Source: Arthrobacter sp. zg-Y919
GTDB lineage: Bacteria; Actinomycetota; Actinomycetes; Actinomycetales; Micrococcaceae
Reading direction: 5' to 3'
Assembly (NCBI RefSeq): GCF_030142045.1
Contig: NZ_CP126242.1
Location: forward strand, 2,976,001 to 3,040,000
Length of the DNA: 64,000 bases
Shown here: in pieces, positions 1-8,916 of the stretch
How the letters are laid out: every line of letters begins with the position of its first letter
How positions within the stretch are numbered: position 1 is the stretch's first letter
The notes under the pieces: generated by a model
What the model saw: the letters and a program-made list of their open reading frames with translations, nothing else
Database searches by the model: none
Told to the model about the DNA's origin: nothing
Program-made: the position numbers and the translations under genes

Positions 1-1
1 T

Positions 2-496
2 CCGCTGGAGGTCTTCGGCCTCGGGACAGAACTATTGCCGGATTCCCTGCACCTCGGGAGTGGACGGGTGCTGGTCCGCGGCGACCTCCCCGTTGCCCGG
101 CTGCACCGGGAACTGGCCGGCTGCCGGGCCTATCTGCACCCGATGCGGTGGACCTCGCTGGGACTGTCCCTGCTCGAGGCCATGCACCTGGGCCTGCCCG
201 TCCTGGCCCTGGCCACCACCGAAGCGGTCCGGGCCATCCCTCCCGGGGCCGGGGTGGTCAGCAACGATCCGGAGGAGCTGCTCCAGGCCGCACGGATGTT
301 CTTGGCGGATCCGGAGCAGGCGCGCACCTGCGGCCGCGCCGCACGGGCAGCTGCCCTGGCCCGGTACGGGCTGGACCGGTTCCTGGCCGACTGGGACGGA
401 CTCCTCGCAGACCTGCTCACAGAGACGGATTCCGCCGCGCCGTTGGCCGCGGCGGCAGGAGCCACACCGGCATCGACAGGAGGGGGACAACAGTGA
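2..496 (+). CDS. Glycosyltransferase, C-terminal part (cut by window edge)
   Basis: Partial gene; only the last 164 or so codons are inside the window. The visible part looks like the nucleotide-sugar-binding C-terminal half of a GT-B fold glycosyltransferase (GT4 type): a [18 protein letters not shown] segment resembles the usual acidic E-x7-E region, followed by a helix rich in alanine and arginine and a low-complexity Ala/Gly/Thr tail. It overlaps the next glycosyltransferase gene by 4 bp (GTGA), so the two are probably translated together and act on the same surface glycan. Donor and acceptor cannot be read from the sequence. Confidence 0.75.
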   Translation, partial: PLEVFGLGTELLPDSLHLGSGRVLVRGDLPVARLHRELAGCRAYLHPMRWTSLGLSLLEAMHLGLPVLALATTEAVRAIPPGAGVVSNDPEELLQAARMFLADPEQARTCGRAARAAALARYGLDRFLADWDGLLADLLTETDSAAPLAAAAGATPASTGGGQQ

Positions 497-1746
497 GAAT
501 TTCAATGGTGTCCGAACACGCAAGTCCGCTGGCTGCACTGGGCGGGGTGGACGCCGGCGGCCAGAACGTGCACGTGGCCGCACTCTCCGTGGCGTTGGCC
601 GCCCGCGGCCACACGGTCCAGGTGTACACCCGTCGGGATGATCCCGGACTGCCGGACCGGGTGCAGGTCCAGGACGGGCTGGAAGTCGTCCATGTCACCG
701 CCGGGCCGGCACTTCCGCTGCCCAAGGATGACCTGCTGCCCTACATGGGGCAGCTGGCCGACGGCGTTGTGGCCGACTGGGGTGCCGAACCGCCCGACGT
801 CGTGCATTCGCATTTCTGGATGTCCGGCCTTGCGGCGCTCGAGGCGGCCAATGCAGCGGAGGGCGGCGTGCCGGTGGTCCACACCTTCCACGCCCTGGGC
901 ACCGTGAAGAAACGGCACCAGGGTGCCGAGGACACCTCCCCGCCGGAGCGGACCTGGCTGGAGCCCTCCGTGGGCCGCCGCGCGGACCGGGTGCTGGCCA
1001 CCTGTTCGGACGAAGTCTTCGAGCTCAAGGCGATCGGGGTGCCGGGCAACCGGATTTCCGTTGCCCCCTGCGGTGTGGACCTGTCCCTTTTCGCGTCCGA
1101 GGGACCCGCGGAGCCGCGCCGGCGGCGGCACCGGATTGCCGCCGTCGGGCGCCTGGTGCCGCGCAAGGGTGTGGACCTGGCCATCCAGGCCCTGGCCCTG
1201 CTGCGGGATGAGGGCCTCGACGACGTCGAACTGCTGATTGTGGGTGGCTCCAGCGACTGCGCCGGGCTGGAATCGGATCCGGAGGCGCGGCGGTTGCTGG
1301 ATCTTGCCCGGTCCCTGGGGGTCGAGGACCGGGTGCTGCTGCGCGGACAGGTGCCGCGTGAACAAATGCCGGCGGTGCTGCGCAGTGCGGATGCCGTGGT
1401 GTGCGCGCCTTGGTATGAGCCCTTCGGCATCGTGCCGCTGGAGGCGATGGCGTGCGCGGTGCCCGTGGTGGCCTCCGCGGTGGGCGGACTGATCGATACC
1501 GTGGTCCACGGCAAGACCGGCCTGCATGTGCCGCCCCGGGACCCGGCGGCCCTGGCCGCGGCACTCTCTGAGCTGCTGCAGAATCCGCGCTACGCCCGGC
1601 GGCTGGGTGCGGCGGGCCGGCAGCGCGCCGCCGCCCGCTATTCCTGGGACCGGGTGGCGCTGGATACGGAGAAGGCGTATCAGCTTGCCCTGGGCACGGC
1701 GGCCCGGCCGGTCCGGCTGCAGCCGCTGGGAGGGAAGGCACTGTGA
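493..1746 (+). CDS. Glycosyltransferase family 4 (MshA-like fold)
   Basis: A 417-residue GT-B glycosyltransferase. The GTG start at 493 is chosen because it overlaps the upstream stop by 4 bp and gives the typical N-terminus (MVSEHASPL, then [12 protein letters not shown], the glycine-rich acceptor loop). HSHFWMSG lies near residue 100, and the [13 protein letters not shown] and [12 protein letters not shown] motifs mark the donor-binding half with the E-x7-E pair. The length suits family members such as MshA or sucrose-phosphate-synthase-like enzymes. It sits between another glycosyltransferase and GmhA/HldE-like genes with 4 bp overlaps, so a role in building a heptose-containing or related cell-surface glycan is inferred; the mycothiol enzyme itself is a less likely alternative. 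Confidence 0.85.
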   Translation: MRISMVSEHASPLAALGGVDAGGQNVHVAALSVALAARGHTVQVYTRRDDPGLPDRVQVQDGLEVVHVTAGPALPLPKDDLLPYMGQLADGVVADWGAEPPDVVHSHFWMSGLAALEAANAAEGGVPVVHTFHALGTVKKRHQGAEDTSPPERTWLEPSVGRRADRVLATCSDEVFELKAIGVPGNRISVAPCGVDLSLFASEGPAEPRRRRHRIAAVGRLVPRKGVDLAIQALALLRDEGLDDVELLIVGGSSDCAGLESDPEARRLLDLARSLGVEDRVLLRGQVPREQMPAVLRSADAVVCAPWYEPFGIVPLEAMACAVPVVASAVGGLIDTVVHGKTGLHVPPRDPAALAAALSELLQNPRYARRLGAAGRQRAAARYSWDRVALDTEKAYQLALGTAARPVRLQPLGGKAL

Positions 1747-2384
1747 GCATCGAATCGCCGATCACCCCGGCGCCGGCATCCTTCGCGGGTGCGGGTGCGG
1801 AGCAGGCGGTGCTGGACCATCTGGCCGCCGCGCAGCCCGCGCTGCTCTCCGTCCAGCGGCAGGCACGGCACCTTACGGAGTGGGGCATTGAGCTGGCGGC
1901 CCGCCTGCTGGCAGGGCACCGGCTGCTGTGCGCTGGAAACGGCGGTTCCGCCGCGGAAGCGCAGCATCTAAGTGCGGAACTGGTGGGCCGGTTCGACGGG
2001 GAGCGGCGCCCGTTTTCCGCCCTTGCCCTGCATGCGGAAACCTCCGCGGTCACCGCGATCGCCAATGACTACGGATTCGAGCAGCTCTACGCCCGGCAGG
2101 TGCAGGGCCACGGCAGGCCGGGTGACGTCCTGATCCTCTTCTCCACCAGCGGTGCCAGCCCCAACCTGCTGGCCGCGGTGAGGGCCGCGCACGATGCGGG
2201 GCTGCGCACGTGGGCGCTGACCGGGCGGGCCCCGAATCCGCTCGCGGCGGCGTGCCAGGACTTCATTGCCATCGACGCGCCGGCGGCGAACGCGCAGGAG
2301 GCCCATCTGGTTGCCCTGCATGCCCTCTGCCGGTCCTTCGACGCCGAGATCGCGCGGTGCACAGAGGCAGGAGGAACTCCGTGA
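1743..2384 (+). CDS. gmhA: SIS-domain sugar isomerase, GmhA-like
   Basis: A 213-residue single SIS-domain protein. [11 protein letters not shown] followed by SAELVGRF is the signature of phosphoheptose isomerase, which converts sedoheptulose 7-phosphate to D-glycero-D-manno-heptose 7-phosphate. [15 protein letters not shown] is the second phosphosugar-binding loop, and [11 protein letters not shown] near the C-terminus matches the helix carrying the GmhA catalytic histidine. GTG start at 1743 overlaps the upstream stop by 4 bp, and its own stop overlaps the HldE-like gene by 4 bp. The gene pair strongly supports a heptose pathway, although DiaA-like SIS proteins share the same fold. Confidence 0.82.
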   Translation: MSIESPITPAPASFAGAGAEQAVLDHLAAAQPALLSVQRQARHLTEWGIELAARLLAGHRLLCAGNGGSAAEAQHLSAELVGRFDGERRPFSALALHAETSAVTAIANDYGFEQLYARQVQGHGRPGDVLILFSTSGASPNLLAAVRAAHDAGLRTWALTGRAPNPLAAACQDFIAIDAPAANAQEAHLVALHALCRSFDAEIARCTEAGGTP

Positions 2385-3745
2385 AGTCGATAGTTGTGGT
2401 GGGTGATGTCCTGCTGGACACGGACATTTCCGGCTCGGCGCAGCGCCTGTCTCCGGACGCTCCGGTGCCCGTGGTGGAGGTGGACGACGTGGGACGCCGG
2501 GCGGGAGGAGCCGGTCTGGTGGCGCGCATGCTGGAACGGGACGGGCGGCAGGTCCAGCTGGTGACGGTGTTGTCCGACGACGACGCGTCCGGGCTGCTGC
2601 GCACAGCGCTGGCCGGCATCCCCCTGGTCGAGGGTCCGTCAAACGCCCCCACCCCGGTGAAGACCCGGATCCGGGCCGGCACCCATGCCGTGGTCCGCTT
2701 CGATTCCGGCTGCTCCCCCGCCCCGGTTCCCGGGGTTACTCCACAGATGCTCGCCGCCGTCGCCGGAGCCGATGCGGTGGTGGTGGCCGACTACGGACGG
2801 GGCCTGACCGCCAACCCGCTGCTCCGGGAGCTGCTGGCGGTCCTGGCCGCACGCATTCCGGTGGTCTGGGACCCGCATCCTGCGGGTACGGATCCGGTGC
2901 CCGGCGTCGCTGCCGTGACGCCGAACCTCGCCGAGGCCCTGCACGCCGCGGGACTGGCGCCGGGCGGGGTTCCGGCCGCCCTGCACGCGGCGGAACGGCT
3001 GCTGGCCCGCTGGCAGAGCCAATCCGTAGTGCTCACCATGGGGGCACAGGGTGCGCTGGCACTGCCCGCGGCGGGCCTGGCGCAGGTTCTTCCGGCCCCG
3101 AAGGTTTCCGTGGACGACACCTGCGGTGCCGGGGACAGGTTCGCCGCTTCCCTCACCGCCCGGCTGCTCGACGGCGCCGGGCTGGAGGCTGCCGCCGAAG
3201 GCGCGGTGCAGGCCGCGGCGTCCTTCCTGGCCGCAGGGGGCGTGGCCAGCCTCGAAACGGAGGCACCGCTGCAGATGCCGGGTTCCGGAGCGCCGGACGC
3301 CATGGAAACGGCGGCGCGGGTCCGGGAACGCGGGGGAACCGTGGTGGCCACCGGCGGCTGCTTCGACCTGCTGCACGCCGGACATGCCCGCACGCTGCTT
3401 GCCGCCAGAGGACTGGGCGACTGCCTGATCGTCTGCCTGAACTCGGATGATTCGGTCCGGCGGCTCAAGGGTGAGCACCGTCCGATCATCGGTGCCGGGG
3501 ACCGGGCCGAACTGCTGCAGTCCCTGGAATGCGTGGACGGGGTGCTGGTCTTCGAGGAGGACACTCCCACCGCGGTGCTGGACCGGCTGCGGCCGGACAT
3601 CTGGGTAAAGGGCGGCGACTACCGCGAAGACCAGCTCCCCGAAGCCGCGTTAATCCGTTCCTGGGGCGGGGAAACCGTCACCGTCCCGTTCCATCCGGCC
3701 CGGTCCACCACGGCCCTGGCCGCCGCACTGGCGAAGGTCGGGTGA
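2381..3745 (+). CDS. hldE: Bifunctional heptose 7-phosphate kinase / heptose 1-phosphate nucleotidyltransferase, HldE-like
   Basis: A 454-residue two-domain protein. Residues 1 to about 300 form a PfkB/ribokinase domain (VVVGDVLLDTDISG at the start, DDTCGAGDRFAA as the anion hole with the catalytic Asp). From about residue 320 there is a cytidylyltransferase domain with GGCFDLLHAGHA (HxGH motif) and PDIWVKGGDY. In known HldE enzymes the first domain makes heptose 1,7-bisphosphate and the second makes ADP-heptose. The usual GGAxNVA loop reads GGAGLVA here, so the exact substrate may differ. GTG start at 2381 overlaps gmhA. No GmhB phosphatase is visible inside the window; it may lie before base 1. 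Confidence 0.85.
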   Translation: MKSIVVVGDVLLDTDISGSAQRLSPDAPVPVVEVDDVGRRAGGAGLVARMLERDGRQVQLVTVLSDDDASGLLRTALAGIPLVEGPSNAPTPVKTRIRAGTHAVVRFDSGCSPAPVPGVTPQMLAAVAGADAVVVADYGRGLTANPLLRELLAVLAARIPVVWDPHPAGTDPVPGVAAVTPNLAEALHAAGLAPGGVPAALHAAERLLARWQSQSVVLTMGAQGALALPAAGLAQVLPAPKVSVDDTCGAGDRFAASLTARLLDGAGLEAAAEGAVQAAASFLAAGGVASLETEAPLQMPGSGAPDAMETAARVRERGGTVVATGGCFDLLHAGHARTLLAARGLGDCLIVCLNSDDSVRRLKGEHRPIIGAGDRAELLQSLECVDGVLVFEEDTPTAVLDRLRPDIWVKGGDYREDQLPEAALIRSWGGETVTVPFHPARSTTALAAALAKVG

Positions 3746-3798
3746 CCGGCACCATCCCCGGTTTCCACCGCCACGCCGTTCCGCCGAAAGGAATTCCC

Positions 3799-4590
3799 AT
3801 GAGCCTGTCCCCAGCGGCCCCCGCGCCGGCCTCCCTTCCGGATCCAGTGCCCGGTCCTGTCCCGGTCCCGGACCCCCTCATCCAAATACTCCCCCTTCCC
3901 GCGGTGTTCACCGGCCGGGTGCTGGTCACCGGCGGCGCCTCCGGGCTGGGTGCCGCCGTCGTCCAGGCGGTGACCGAGGCGGGCGGCAGCGTGGTGGTGC
4001 TGGACCGCGATATCAGCGCCGTCACGGAGGCGAAGGCCATACAGGTGGACGTGGCGGACCGGGCCGCCGTTGAAGCGGCCGTCCAAGAGGCGGCGCAGAT
4101 CCTGGGCGGACTGGATGCCGTGGTGACCGCCGCCGGCATTGACCGCTGCGGGCGGCTGGAGGACGTGGCGGCGGAGGAATGGGAGAAGGTCATCGGGGTG
4201 AACCTGATGGGCACCGTCTCCGTGGTCCGGGCGGCGCTGCCTCATCTGCGGAAGAGCCACGGCCGGGTGGTCACGGTCGCCTCCTCGCTCGGCATCAAGG
4301 CGGTGTCCGATGCCACGGCGTACTGCGCCTCGAAGTTCGGGGTGATCGGGTTCAGCCGTGCCCTGGCGGCCGAGACCCGTGGCCAGCTGGGCGTCACCAC
4401 CATGATTCCCGCCGGGATGAAGACCCGGTTCTTCGACGACCGCACCGAGCAGTACCGTCCGCAGGACGATTCGCGGCTGAACGATCCGGAGAACGTGGCC
4501 GCGGCGATCCTCTTTGTGCTGGGCCAGCCGAGGGGGTGCGAGGTCCGGGAAATGGTCATCTGCCACGAGGAGGAAGACTCCTGGCCGTAA
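3799..4590 (+). CDS. Short-chain dehydrogenase/reductase
   Basis: A 263-residue classical SDR. After a proline/alanine-rich N-terminal extension of about 35 residues comes the NAD(P) motif TGGASGLGAAV, then an NxxG-like region, the catalytic serine in VASSLG and YCASK as the Tyr-x3-Lys pair. The start ATG at 3799 follows AAAGGA at 3787-3792. It is 53 bp after the HldE-like gene in the same direction and probably belongs to the glycan operon, perhaps modifying a sugar or sugar nucleotide; that is inference. The Pro-rich leader is unusual for SDRs, and a later start would remove it. Confidence 0.8.
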   Translation: MSLSPAAPAPASLPDPVPGPVPVPDPLIQILPLPAVFTGRVLVTGGASGLGAAVVQAVTEAGGSVVVLDRDISAVTEAKAIQVDVADRAAVEAAVQEAAQILGGLDAVVTAAGIDRCGRLEDVAAEEWEKVIGVNLMGTVSVVRAALPHLRKSHGRVVTVASSLGIKAVSDATAYCASKFGVIGFSRALAAETRGQLGVTTMIPAGMKTRFFDDRTEQYRPQDDSRLNDPENVAAAILFVLGQPRGCEVREMVICHEEEDSWP

Positions 4591-4630
4591 GCCGGGCAAT
4601 TACGGCCAGGGTGCGCAGTCCGGCGCCGGC

Positions 4631-5562
4631 CTAGCCGCGCACCTGCCGGCTCCGGGACCGGACCGCGACGGCGGCACACAGGATCACGGCCACTCCGCCG
4701 AGCGCCGTGGCATAGGTGAGCTGCTCGCGCAGGATCAGGGCCGCCCAGCAGATGGTCAGCACCGGCTGGACCAGCTGCACCTGGCTGACCTGCGCCATGG
4801 GACCGATCCCAGCCCGCGGTACCAGGCGAAAAAGCCCAGGAACATGCTCACCACGGCCAGATAGCCGAAGGCGCTCCACTCGGTGAGGCTTCCCGTGGGT
4901 GGCCGGCCGGCCACCGCCGCCAGGGTCAGGGCCAGCATCAGCGGAGACGCAAGGACCAGCGCCCACGAGATGGTCTGCCAGGCCCCGAGTTCCCGGGCCA
5001 GCAGGCCGCCTTCGGCGTAGCCGACCGCCCCCGCACCAACGGCGGCAAGCAGGAGGACATCGGAGAAGTGCAGGCCGCCAAGCCCCCCGCCCTGCAGCGC
5101 GGCAAACCCAACGGCCGCAGCGGTTCCGAGCCCGGCCATCAGCCAGAACATCCGGGGTGGACGTTCCTGCGTCCGCAGGACAGCGATGACAGCCGTTGCC
5201 GCCGGAAGGACGGCAATGACCACCGCGCTGTGGCCGGCCGGGGCAGTGGTCAGGGCAAAGGAGGTAAAAAGGGGGAACCCGGCGACGACGCCGCCGGCCA
5301 CCAATGCCAGGCGTCCCCACTGCGCACCCCGTGGCAGGCACTGCCGGGTGGCCGCGAGCGCGGCTGCGGCGAGGAGGGCGGCGATGACTGCCCGGCCCGC
5401 ACCGATGAACAGCGGCGACATCCCGCCGTCCTGCACCGCAATGCGGGTGAAGGGGACAGTGAACGAGAAGGCCGCCACACCCAGCAGCCCCCAGCCGAGT
5501 CCGGCTCGGTTTAGGGATAGCAGCGGCGCAGGATCGAGAGTAGCGCTATTATCTGGCTTCAT
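4631..5562 (-). pseudogene. EamA/DMT-family exporter with a frameshift
   Basis: A drug/metabolite transporter of ten expected membrane helices encoded on the minus strand in two frames. From the start at 5562 (MKPDNSATLD) the frame runs through EamA repeat one and into FFAWYRG; then the reading switches, and the other frame continues naturally with IGPMAQVSQVQLVQPVLT to the stop at 4631. One base appears to be missing near 4808-4811, in a run of C on the plus strand. Either the gene is broken or the base was lost in sequencing. It is divergent from a MocR regulator whose start codon overlaps its own, a common pairing of regulator and exporter. Confidence 0.75.
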
Positions 5563-5573
5563 GGCCGATAGTA
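5547..5573. promoter_or_regulatory. Overlapping divergent start codons with facing -10 boxes
   Basis: The sequence CATG at 5560-5563 carries the minus-strand ATG of the EamA gene and the plus-strand ATG of the MocR gene at the same time. A TATTAT hexamer at 5547-5552 sits 8 bp before the plus ATG, and TACTAT (minus strand, 5573-5568) sits 5 bp before the minus ATG. With the usual 6-8 bp from -10 box to start site, both mRNAs would be leaderless, each promoter lying inside the other coding region. A perfect palindrome TAGCGCTA at 5541-5548 is a candidate operator. -35 boxes are weak. Start sites are inferred, not measured. Confidence 0.5.
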
Positions 5574-6976
5574 GCAGTGCACAACGGATCGCGGCAGGGC
5601 TGCGGACCTGGATCTCGACCGCCGCCCCGGGGGCGCAACTGCCGTCGACGCGGACCCTGGTGGCGCAGTACGGCGCCAGTCCGGTCACGGTGCAAAAGGC
5701 GCTGCGCACCTTGGGTTCGCTGGGCCTGGTGGAGAGCCGCCCCGGCGCCGGAACCTTTGTGCGGGCCCGCAGCGCCGCCCGCCCGCACGACTATGCCTGG
5801 CAGACTGCCGCGCTGGGCGCCCCGCGGAGCATCCCGCCGATGTCCGCTGCCCTGCGGGCCGTCCCCGACGACAGGATCGCGCTGCACGCGGGGTATCCGG
5901 ACCGGGACCTGCTCCCCTCCCGGCTGGTGCGGGCCGCATTCGCCCGTGCCGCGCGCAGCGAAGCCGCCCTTTCCCGCTCCCCCGCCGCGGGGCTGCCCGA
6001 CCTTCGGGCCTGGTTCGCCGCGGAACTGGGTGAAGCCGCACCGTTCGGCGTCGCGCCGCCGGCACCCGCCGACGTCGTCATCCTGCCGGGCAGCCAGAGC
6101 GGCCTCAGTACGGCGTTCCGCGCCCTCGTTGGCCCCGGCCAGCCCCTGCTGATGGAATCGCCCACCTACTGGGGCGCCATCCTCGCCGCCGCGCAGGCCG
6201 GGGTGCAGGTCATCCCCGTGCCCAGCGGCAGCCTCGGCCCGGACCCCGCTGAGGTGGCCCGCGCCTTCGAATCAACCGGTGCCCGGGCCTTCTATGCCCA
6301 GCCCACCTTCGCCAACCCGACCGGGGCCCAGTGGTCCCGTACACGGGCGGACCAGATCCTGGAGACGGTGCGACGGTACGGAGCCTTCCTGATCGAGGAT
6401 GACTGGGCCCATGAGTTCGGCATCGCCGGCACCCCGGAACCCCTGGCCGCCCGGGATGACAGCGGACACGTGGTGTACCTGCGCTCCCTCACGAAGAGTG
6501 TCTCCCCCTCGGTGCGGGTGGCGGGCATCATTGCCCGCGGCCCGGCCAGGGAGCGCCTGCTGGCGGATTTCCAGGCCTCGTCGGTGTATGTCAGCGGCGT
6601 CCTGCAGGCCGCAGCGCTCGACGTCGTCACCCAACCGGCGTGGCAGACGCACCTGCGTTCCCTCCGCGGGCAGCTGGGCACCCGGAGGGACCTGCTGGTG
6701 GACGCGCTGCAGGAGCATGCGCCGCTCGTCCAGCTGGACGCAGTGCCCCGGGGCGGCCTGAACCTCTGGGTGCGGCTGCCGGATGCCACCGATGTGACCC
6801 GCTTTGCCCGCGAGTGTGAAAACGCCGGAGTCCGGGTGGCCCCTGGCACCGAATGGTTTCCGGCGGAGCAGACCGGCGCCTACCTCCGGCTGAACTATTC
6901 CGGCCCCAACCCCGGGTCGTTCGCCGAGGGTGCCCGCATCATCGGGCAGACGCTGGAGCAGCACCGGCAGGACTGA
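5561..6976 (+). CDS. MocR-type regulator (GntR HTH fused to aminotransferase domain)
   Basis: A 471-residue PLP-dependent transcription factor. Residues 1 to about 75 form a GntR-type winged helix (TRTLVAQYGASPVTVQKAL, then LVESRPGAGTFV), and the rest is a class I/II aminotransferase fold with the PLP-binding lysine in RSLTKSVSPSVRVAG. MocR proteins bind PLP or an amino-acid-like ligand and usually control the divergent neighbour, here an EamA exporter. The ATG at 5561 overlaps the start codon of that gene on the other strand. Ligand unknown; PdxR-like or amino-acid-responsive functions are both possible. Confidence 0.88.
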   Translation: MADSSSAQRIAAGLRTWISTAAPGAQLPSTRTLVAQYGASPVTVQKALRTLGSLGLVESRPGAGTFVRARSAARPHDYAWQTAALGAPRSIPPMSAALRAVPDDRIALHAGYPDRDLLPSRLVRAAFARAARSEAALSRSPAAGLPDLRAWFAAELGEAAPFGVAPPAPADVVILPGSQSGLSTAFRALVGPGQPLLMESPTYWGAILAAAQAGVQVIPVPSGSLGPDPAEVARAFESTGARAFYAQPTFANPTGAQWSRTRADQILETVRRYGAFLIEDDWAHEFGIAGTPEPLAARDDSGHVVYLRSLTKSVSPSVRVAGIIARGPARERLLADFQASSVYVSGVLQAAALDVVTQPAWQTHLRSLRGQLGTRRDLLVDALQEHAPLVQLDAVPRGGLNLWVRLPDATDVTRFARECENAGVRVAPGTEWFPAEQTGAYLRLNYSGPNPGSFAEGARIIGQTLEQHRQD

Positions 6977-6979
6977 CCG

Positions 6980-7288
6980 CTACTGTGCGGCCCGCGAACC
7001 CGCCGAAGGCCCCGGCTCGGACTCCGGCACGCCGTTCGCCGCTGCGCCGGCGCCTGCGCCCGCGCCCGCGCCGGTATCGGCGTTCTCCGGCTCCCACCGG
7101 AGGAGGTCCCCCGGCTGGCAGTCGAGCACCTCGCAAAGGGCGGCCAGGGTGGTGAAGCGGACGGCCTTGGCTCGTCCGTTCTTCAGGACCGCCAGGTTCG
7201 CCGGGGTGATCCCGATCCGTTCGGCCAGGGTTCCCACGGGCATTTTCCGCCGAGCGAGCATCACGTCGATGTCCACGATGATGGGCAT
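6980..7288 (-). CDS. XRE-family transcriptional regulator
   Basis: A 102-residue cytoplasmic regulator. Residues 1 to about 70 form a helix-turn-helix of the short YozG-like type (LAERIGITPANLAVLKNG, then LAALCEVLDCQPGDLL). The C-terminal 30 residues are a Gly/Ala repeat tail of no clear function. The start ATG overlaps the stop of the DUF2975 gene by one base (TGATG), so the two form a translationally coupled pair, a widespread arrangement in which the HTH protein probably controls the membrane protein gene. Confidence 0.87.
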   Translation of the reverse strand: MPIIVDIDVMLARRKMPVGTLAERIGITPANLAVLKNGRAKAVRFTTLAALCEVLDCQPGDLLRWEPENADTGAGAGAGAGAAANGVPESEPGPSAGSRAAQ

Positions 7289-7779
7289 CAGATCACCCCG
7301 CCGAGCTCGGTGCGCAGCCGGGCCGCCTCTGCGGCTGTCGCGACGGCGGAGGCCAGCAGTGCCCGCATCACCAGAACGAGCAGGGCGCCCGCCGCAATGG
7401 TAATGCCCATGCCGCTGATCAGCAGGACGATGCCCGGTGCCACTTCCTCGCCGGGGGCCAGCACCGTGCCCAGCGCGAACAGCAGCAGGGCCGCGGCCGA
7501 GAGCGCGCCGATGATGACATCCACGTAGCGGAAGGCCGCGGAGGAGAAGACGGTCCCCCGCCGCACCATGGTCAGCAGCCGCCAGACGCAGACCAGGCAG
7601 ACCTGGAACGCCAGGATGCCGAGCACCACGATGGACAGGACGGGTATGCGGACGGCTTCCGCGCCGGCTTCGGCGAGGTCAATACCGAACAGCGGCACCA
7701 TCACGGCCTGCACAAACAGGGTGCCCAGCAGCACCAGCGCGAGGACGCTCCGTAACACCAGGATTGTTGCTTTTCCCAT
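7288..7779 (-). CDS. DUF2975 membrane protein
   Basis: A 163-residue protein with four predicted membrane helices (starting with ILVLRSVLALVLLGTLFVQ, then VLSIVVLGILAFQVCLV). VCVWRLLTMVRRGTVFSS is the conserved DUF2975 loop joining helix 2 to the following cytoplasmic segment. The ATG at 7779 is preferred over the adjacent ATG at 7782 because GGGAG then lies 6 bases upstream. The family has no established biochemical role; it is almost always paired with the small XRE regulator that follows here. Confidence 0.83.
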   Translation of the reverse strand: MGKATILVLRSVLALVLLGTLFVQAVMVPLFGIDLAEAGAEAVRIPVLSIVVLGILAFQVCLVCVWRLLTMVRRGTVFSSAAFRYVDVIIGALSAAALLLFALGTVLAPGEEVAPGIVLLISGMGITIAAGALLVLVMRALLASAVATAAEAARLRTELGGVI

Positions 7780-7828
7780 CATGGTCTCCCTGCGGAAGCA
7801 CTGCGGCTATTGAAGGTCAATCAATACT

Positions 7829-7841
7829 TATCGATTATCGA
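7829..7841. promoter_or_regulatory. Candidate operator upstream of the DUF2975/XRE pair
   Basis: TATCGATTATCGA contains the inverted repeat TCGAT-T-ATCGA (7831-7841), also readable as two direct TATCGA copies one base apart. It lies about 50 bp upstream of the DUF2975 start in an AT-rich pocket of otherwise high-GC DNA. A binding site for the coupled XRE regulator is inferred from position and symmetry only. Confidence 0.35.
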
Positions 7842-7866
7842 GAGATTCCGCAAGGGTCCCCCGAGC

Positions 7867-8916
7867 CTAGGGCGCCGAATCCACTACGGAGGTTGTGATT
7901 GCCGTCCACCTAGTCACGGTGCCCGCCGGGACCCCTTTGTCCTCCCTGAGCTGCACCTCCCGCTCGCCGATCATTTGGCCGGACTCCGGGTCGATGATGA
8001 TTTCCATCCTGGTCCGGTAATTGCTGCTTTTCATTCCCAGGGAGACTCCGGTCCGCCCGTCCAACGTGGCCTCGCGGTCCACCACGGTCACCCCTGGGAT
8101 CAGGGCAATAGCTTCGTAGAGCGCGGCACGCAGGTTAGCCGGAATCACACCTGTTCGCAGGATGTTTGAGGCAGCCGTGAAGGCTTCGGCATCCGTGTTC
8201 CATCCTCTGCCCTTTGTTTGTTCATAAATCATGTTCAACAATTCGTCCGGGTTGAGGGGTGCGCTTTTAATCATCTCGTTCAGCGAAATATCGTTGAGGA
8301 CCTGCCAGTCGAAGCCGCCCCATTGCCCGCCGGGTGCACGCAATACTTCGCCGTCCATCGGCATTCCGAAGGCCCGCCTTTCCGCCATCCTCTCCGACGC
8401 CTGCCGCGAACCTTCGCCGAAGAACTGCACCGGTGCAATGGGCTCCGAGGTCCAGACCCATTCCCCGGTCCTATCCGCCGGCACATACATCTGCCGGTCC
8501 AGACTGGCTAGCCAGCGGTAAGTGGCCTCTCCCGTCTGCCTGGGCTCGAACATCATTATCACGCCGGTGGTATTGATCTTCAGGTACTGGCCTGGCTGGA
8601 CTACGGGATCAGACGTGTTGACCGCGGCTGTCGCGGCAGCGTCGAGCACCCGGTCCGCCTCCGCCGTCGCCCCCGGGCGTTCACCCGAACCCATGACGTC
8701 GACCGCCACCAGCGTCGCGACGAGTGCCACAGCCGCGGCGGAGGCAAACAGAGTGCGGCGCCAGGGCCGCACGGGGTGCAGCACCGGTGCCGGGGTTTGA
8801 TGTGCGGATTCATCCGCCGCCCTTTGCATCAGCTTCTCCCGCCCGGAGGCCAGGACGGCCGGGGTTACGGTTCCGGTGGTGTTACGCGTTGCGCGGAGCA
8901 GGTGCAGTTCGTCCAT
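7867..8916 (-). CDS. CU044_5270-like membrane-anchored protein, partner of an ECF sigma factor
   Basis: A 349-residue protein: a cytoplasmic N-terminus of about 80 residues, one membrane helix (TLFASAAAVALVATLVAV) and a large extracytoplasmic domain with a repeated Asp/Trp-rich beta pattern and a C-terminal segment reading IIIDPESGQMIGEREV. This matches the CU044_5270 family, usually encoded just after an ECF sigma factor. The ATG at 8916 starts MDELHLLRATR, typical of the family, and lies inside the end of the sigma gene (35 bp overlap). An anti-sigma or signal-sensing role is plausible by context but not proven. Confidence 0.82.
   Translation of the reverse strand: MDELHLLRATRNTTGTVTPAVLASGREKLMQRAADESAHQTPAPVLHPVRPWRRTLFASAAAVALVATLVAVDVMGSGERPGATAEADRVLDAAATAAVNTSDPVVQPGQYLKINTTGVIMMFEPRQTGEATYRWLASLDRQMYVPADRTGEWVWTSEPIAPVQFFGEGSRQASERMAERRAFGMPMDGEVLRAPGGQWGGFDWQVLNDISLNEMIKSAPLNPDELLNMIYEQTKGRGWNTDAEAFTAASNILRTGVIPANLRAALYEAIALIPGVTVVDREATLDGRTGVSLGMKSSNYRTRMEIIIDPESGQMIGEREVQLREDKGVPAGTVTRWTAITTSVVDSAP

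Noticed and set aside
493..1746. Assigning the glycosyltransferase as mycothiol synthase MshA
   Set aside because: The fold agrees, but the neighbours are GmhA and HldE-like genes rather than mycothiol genes.
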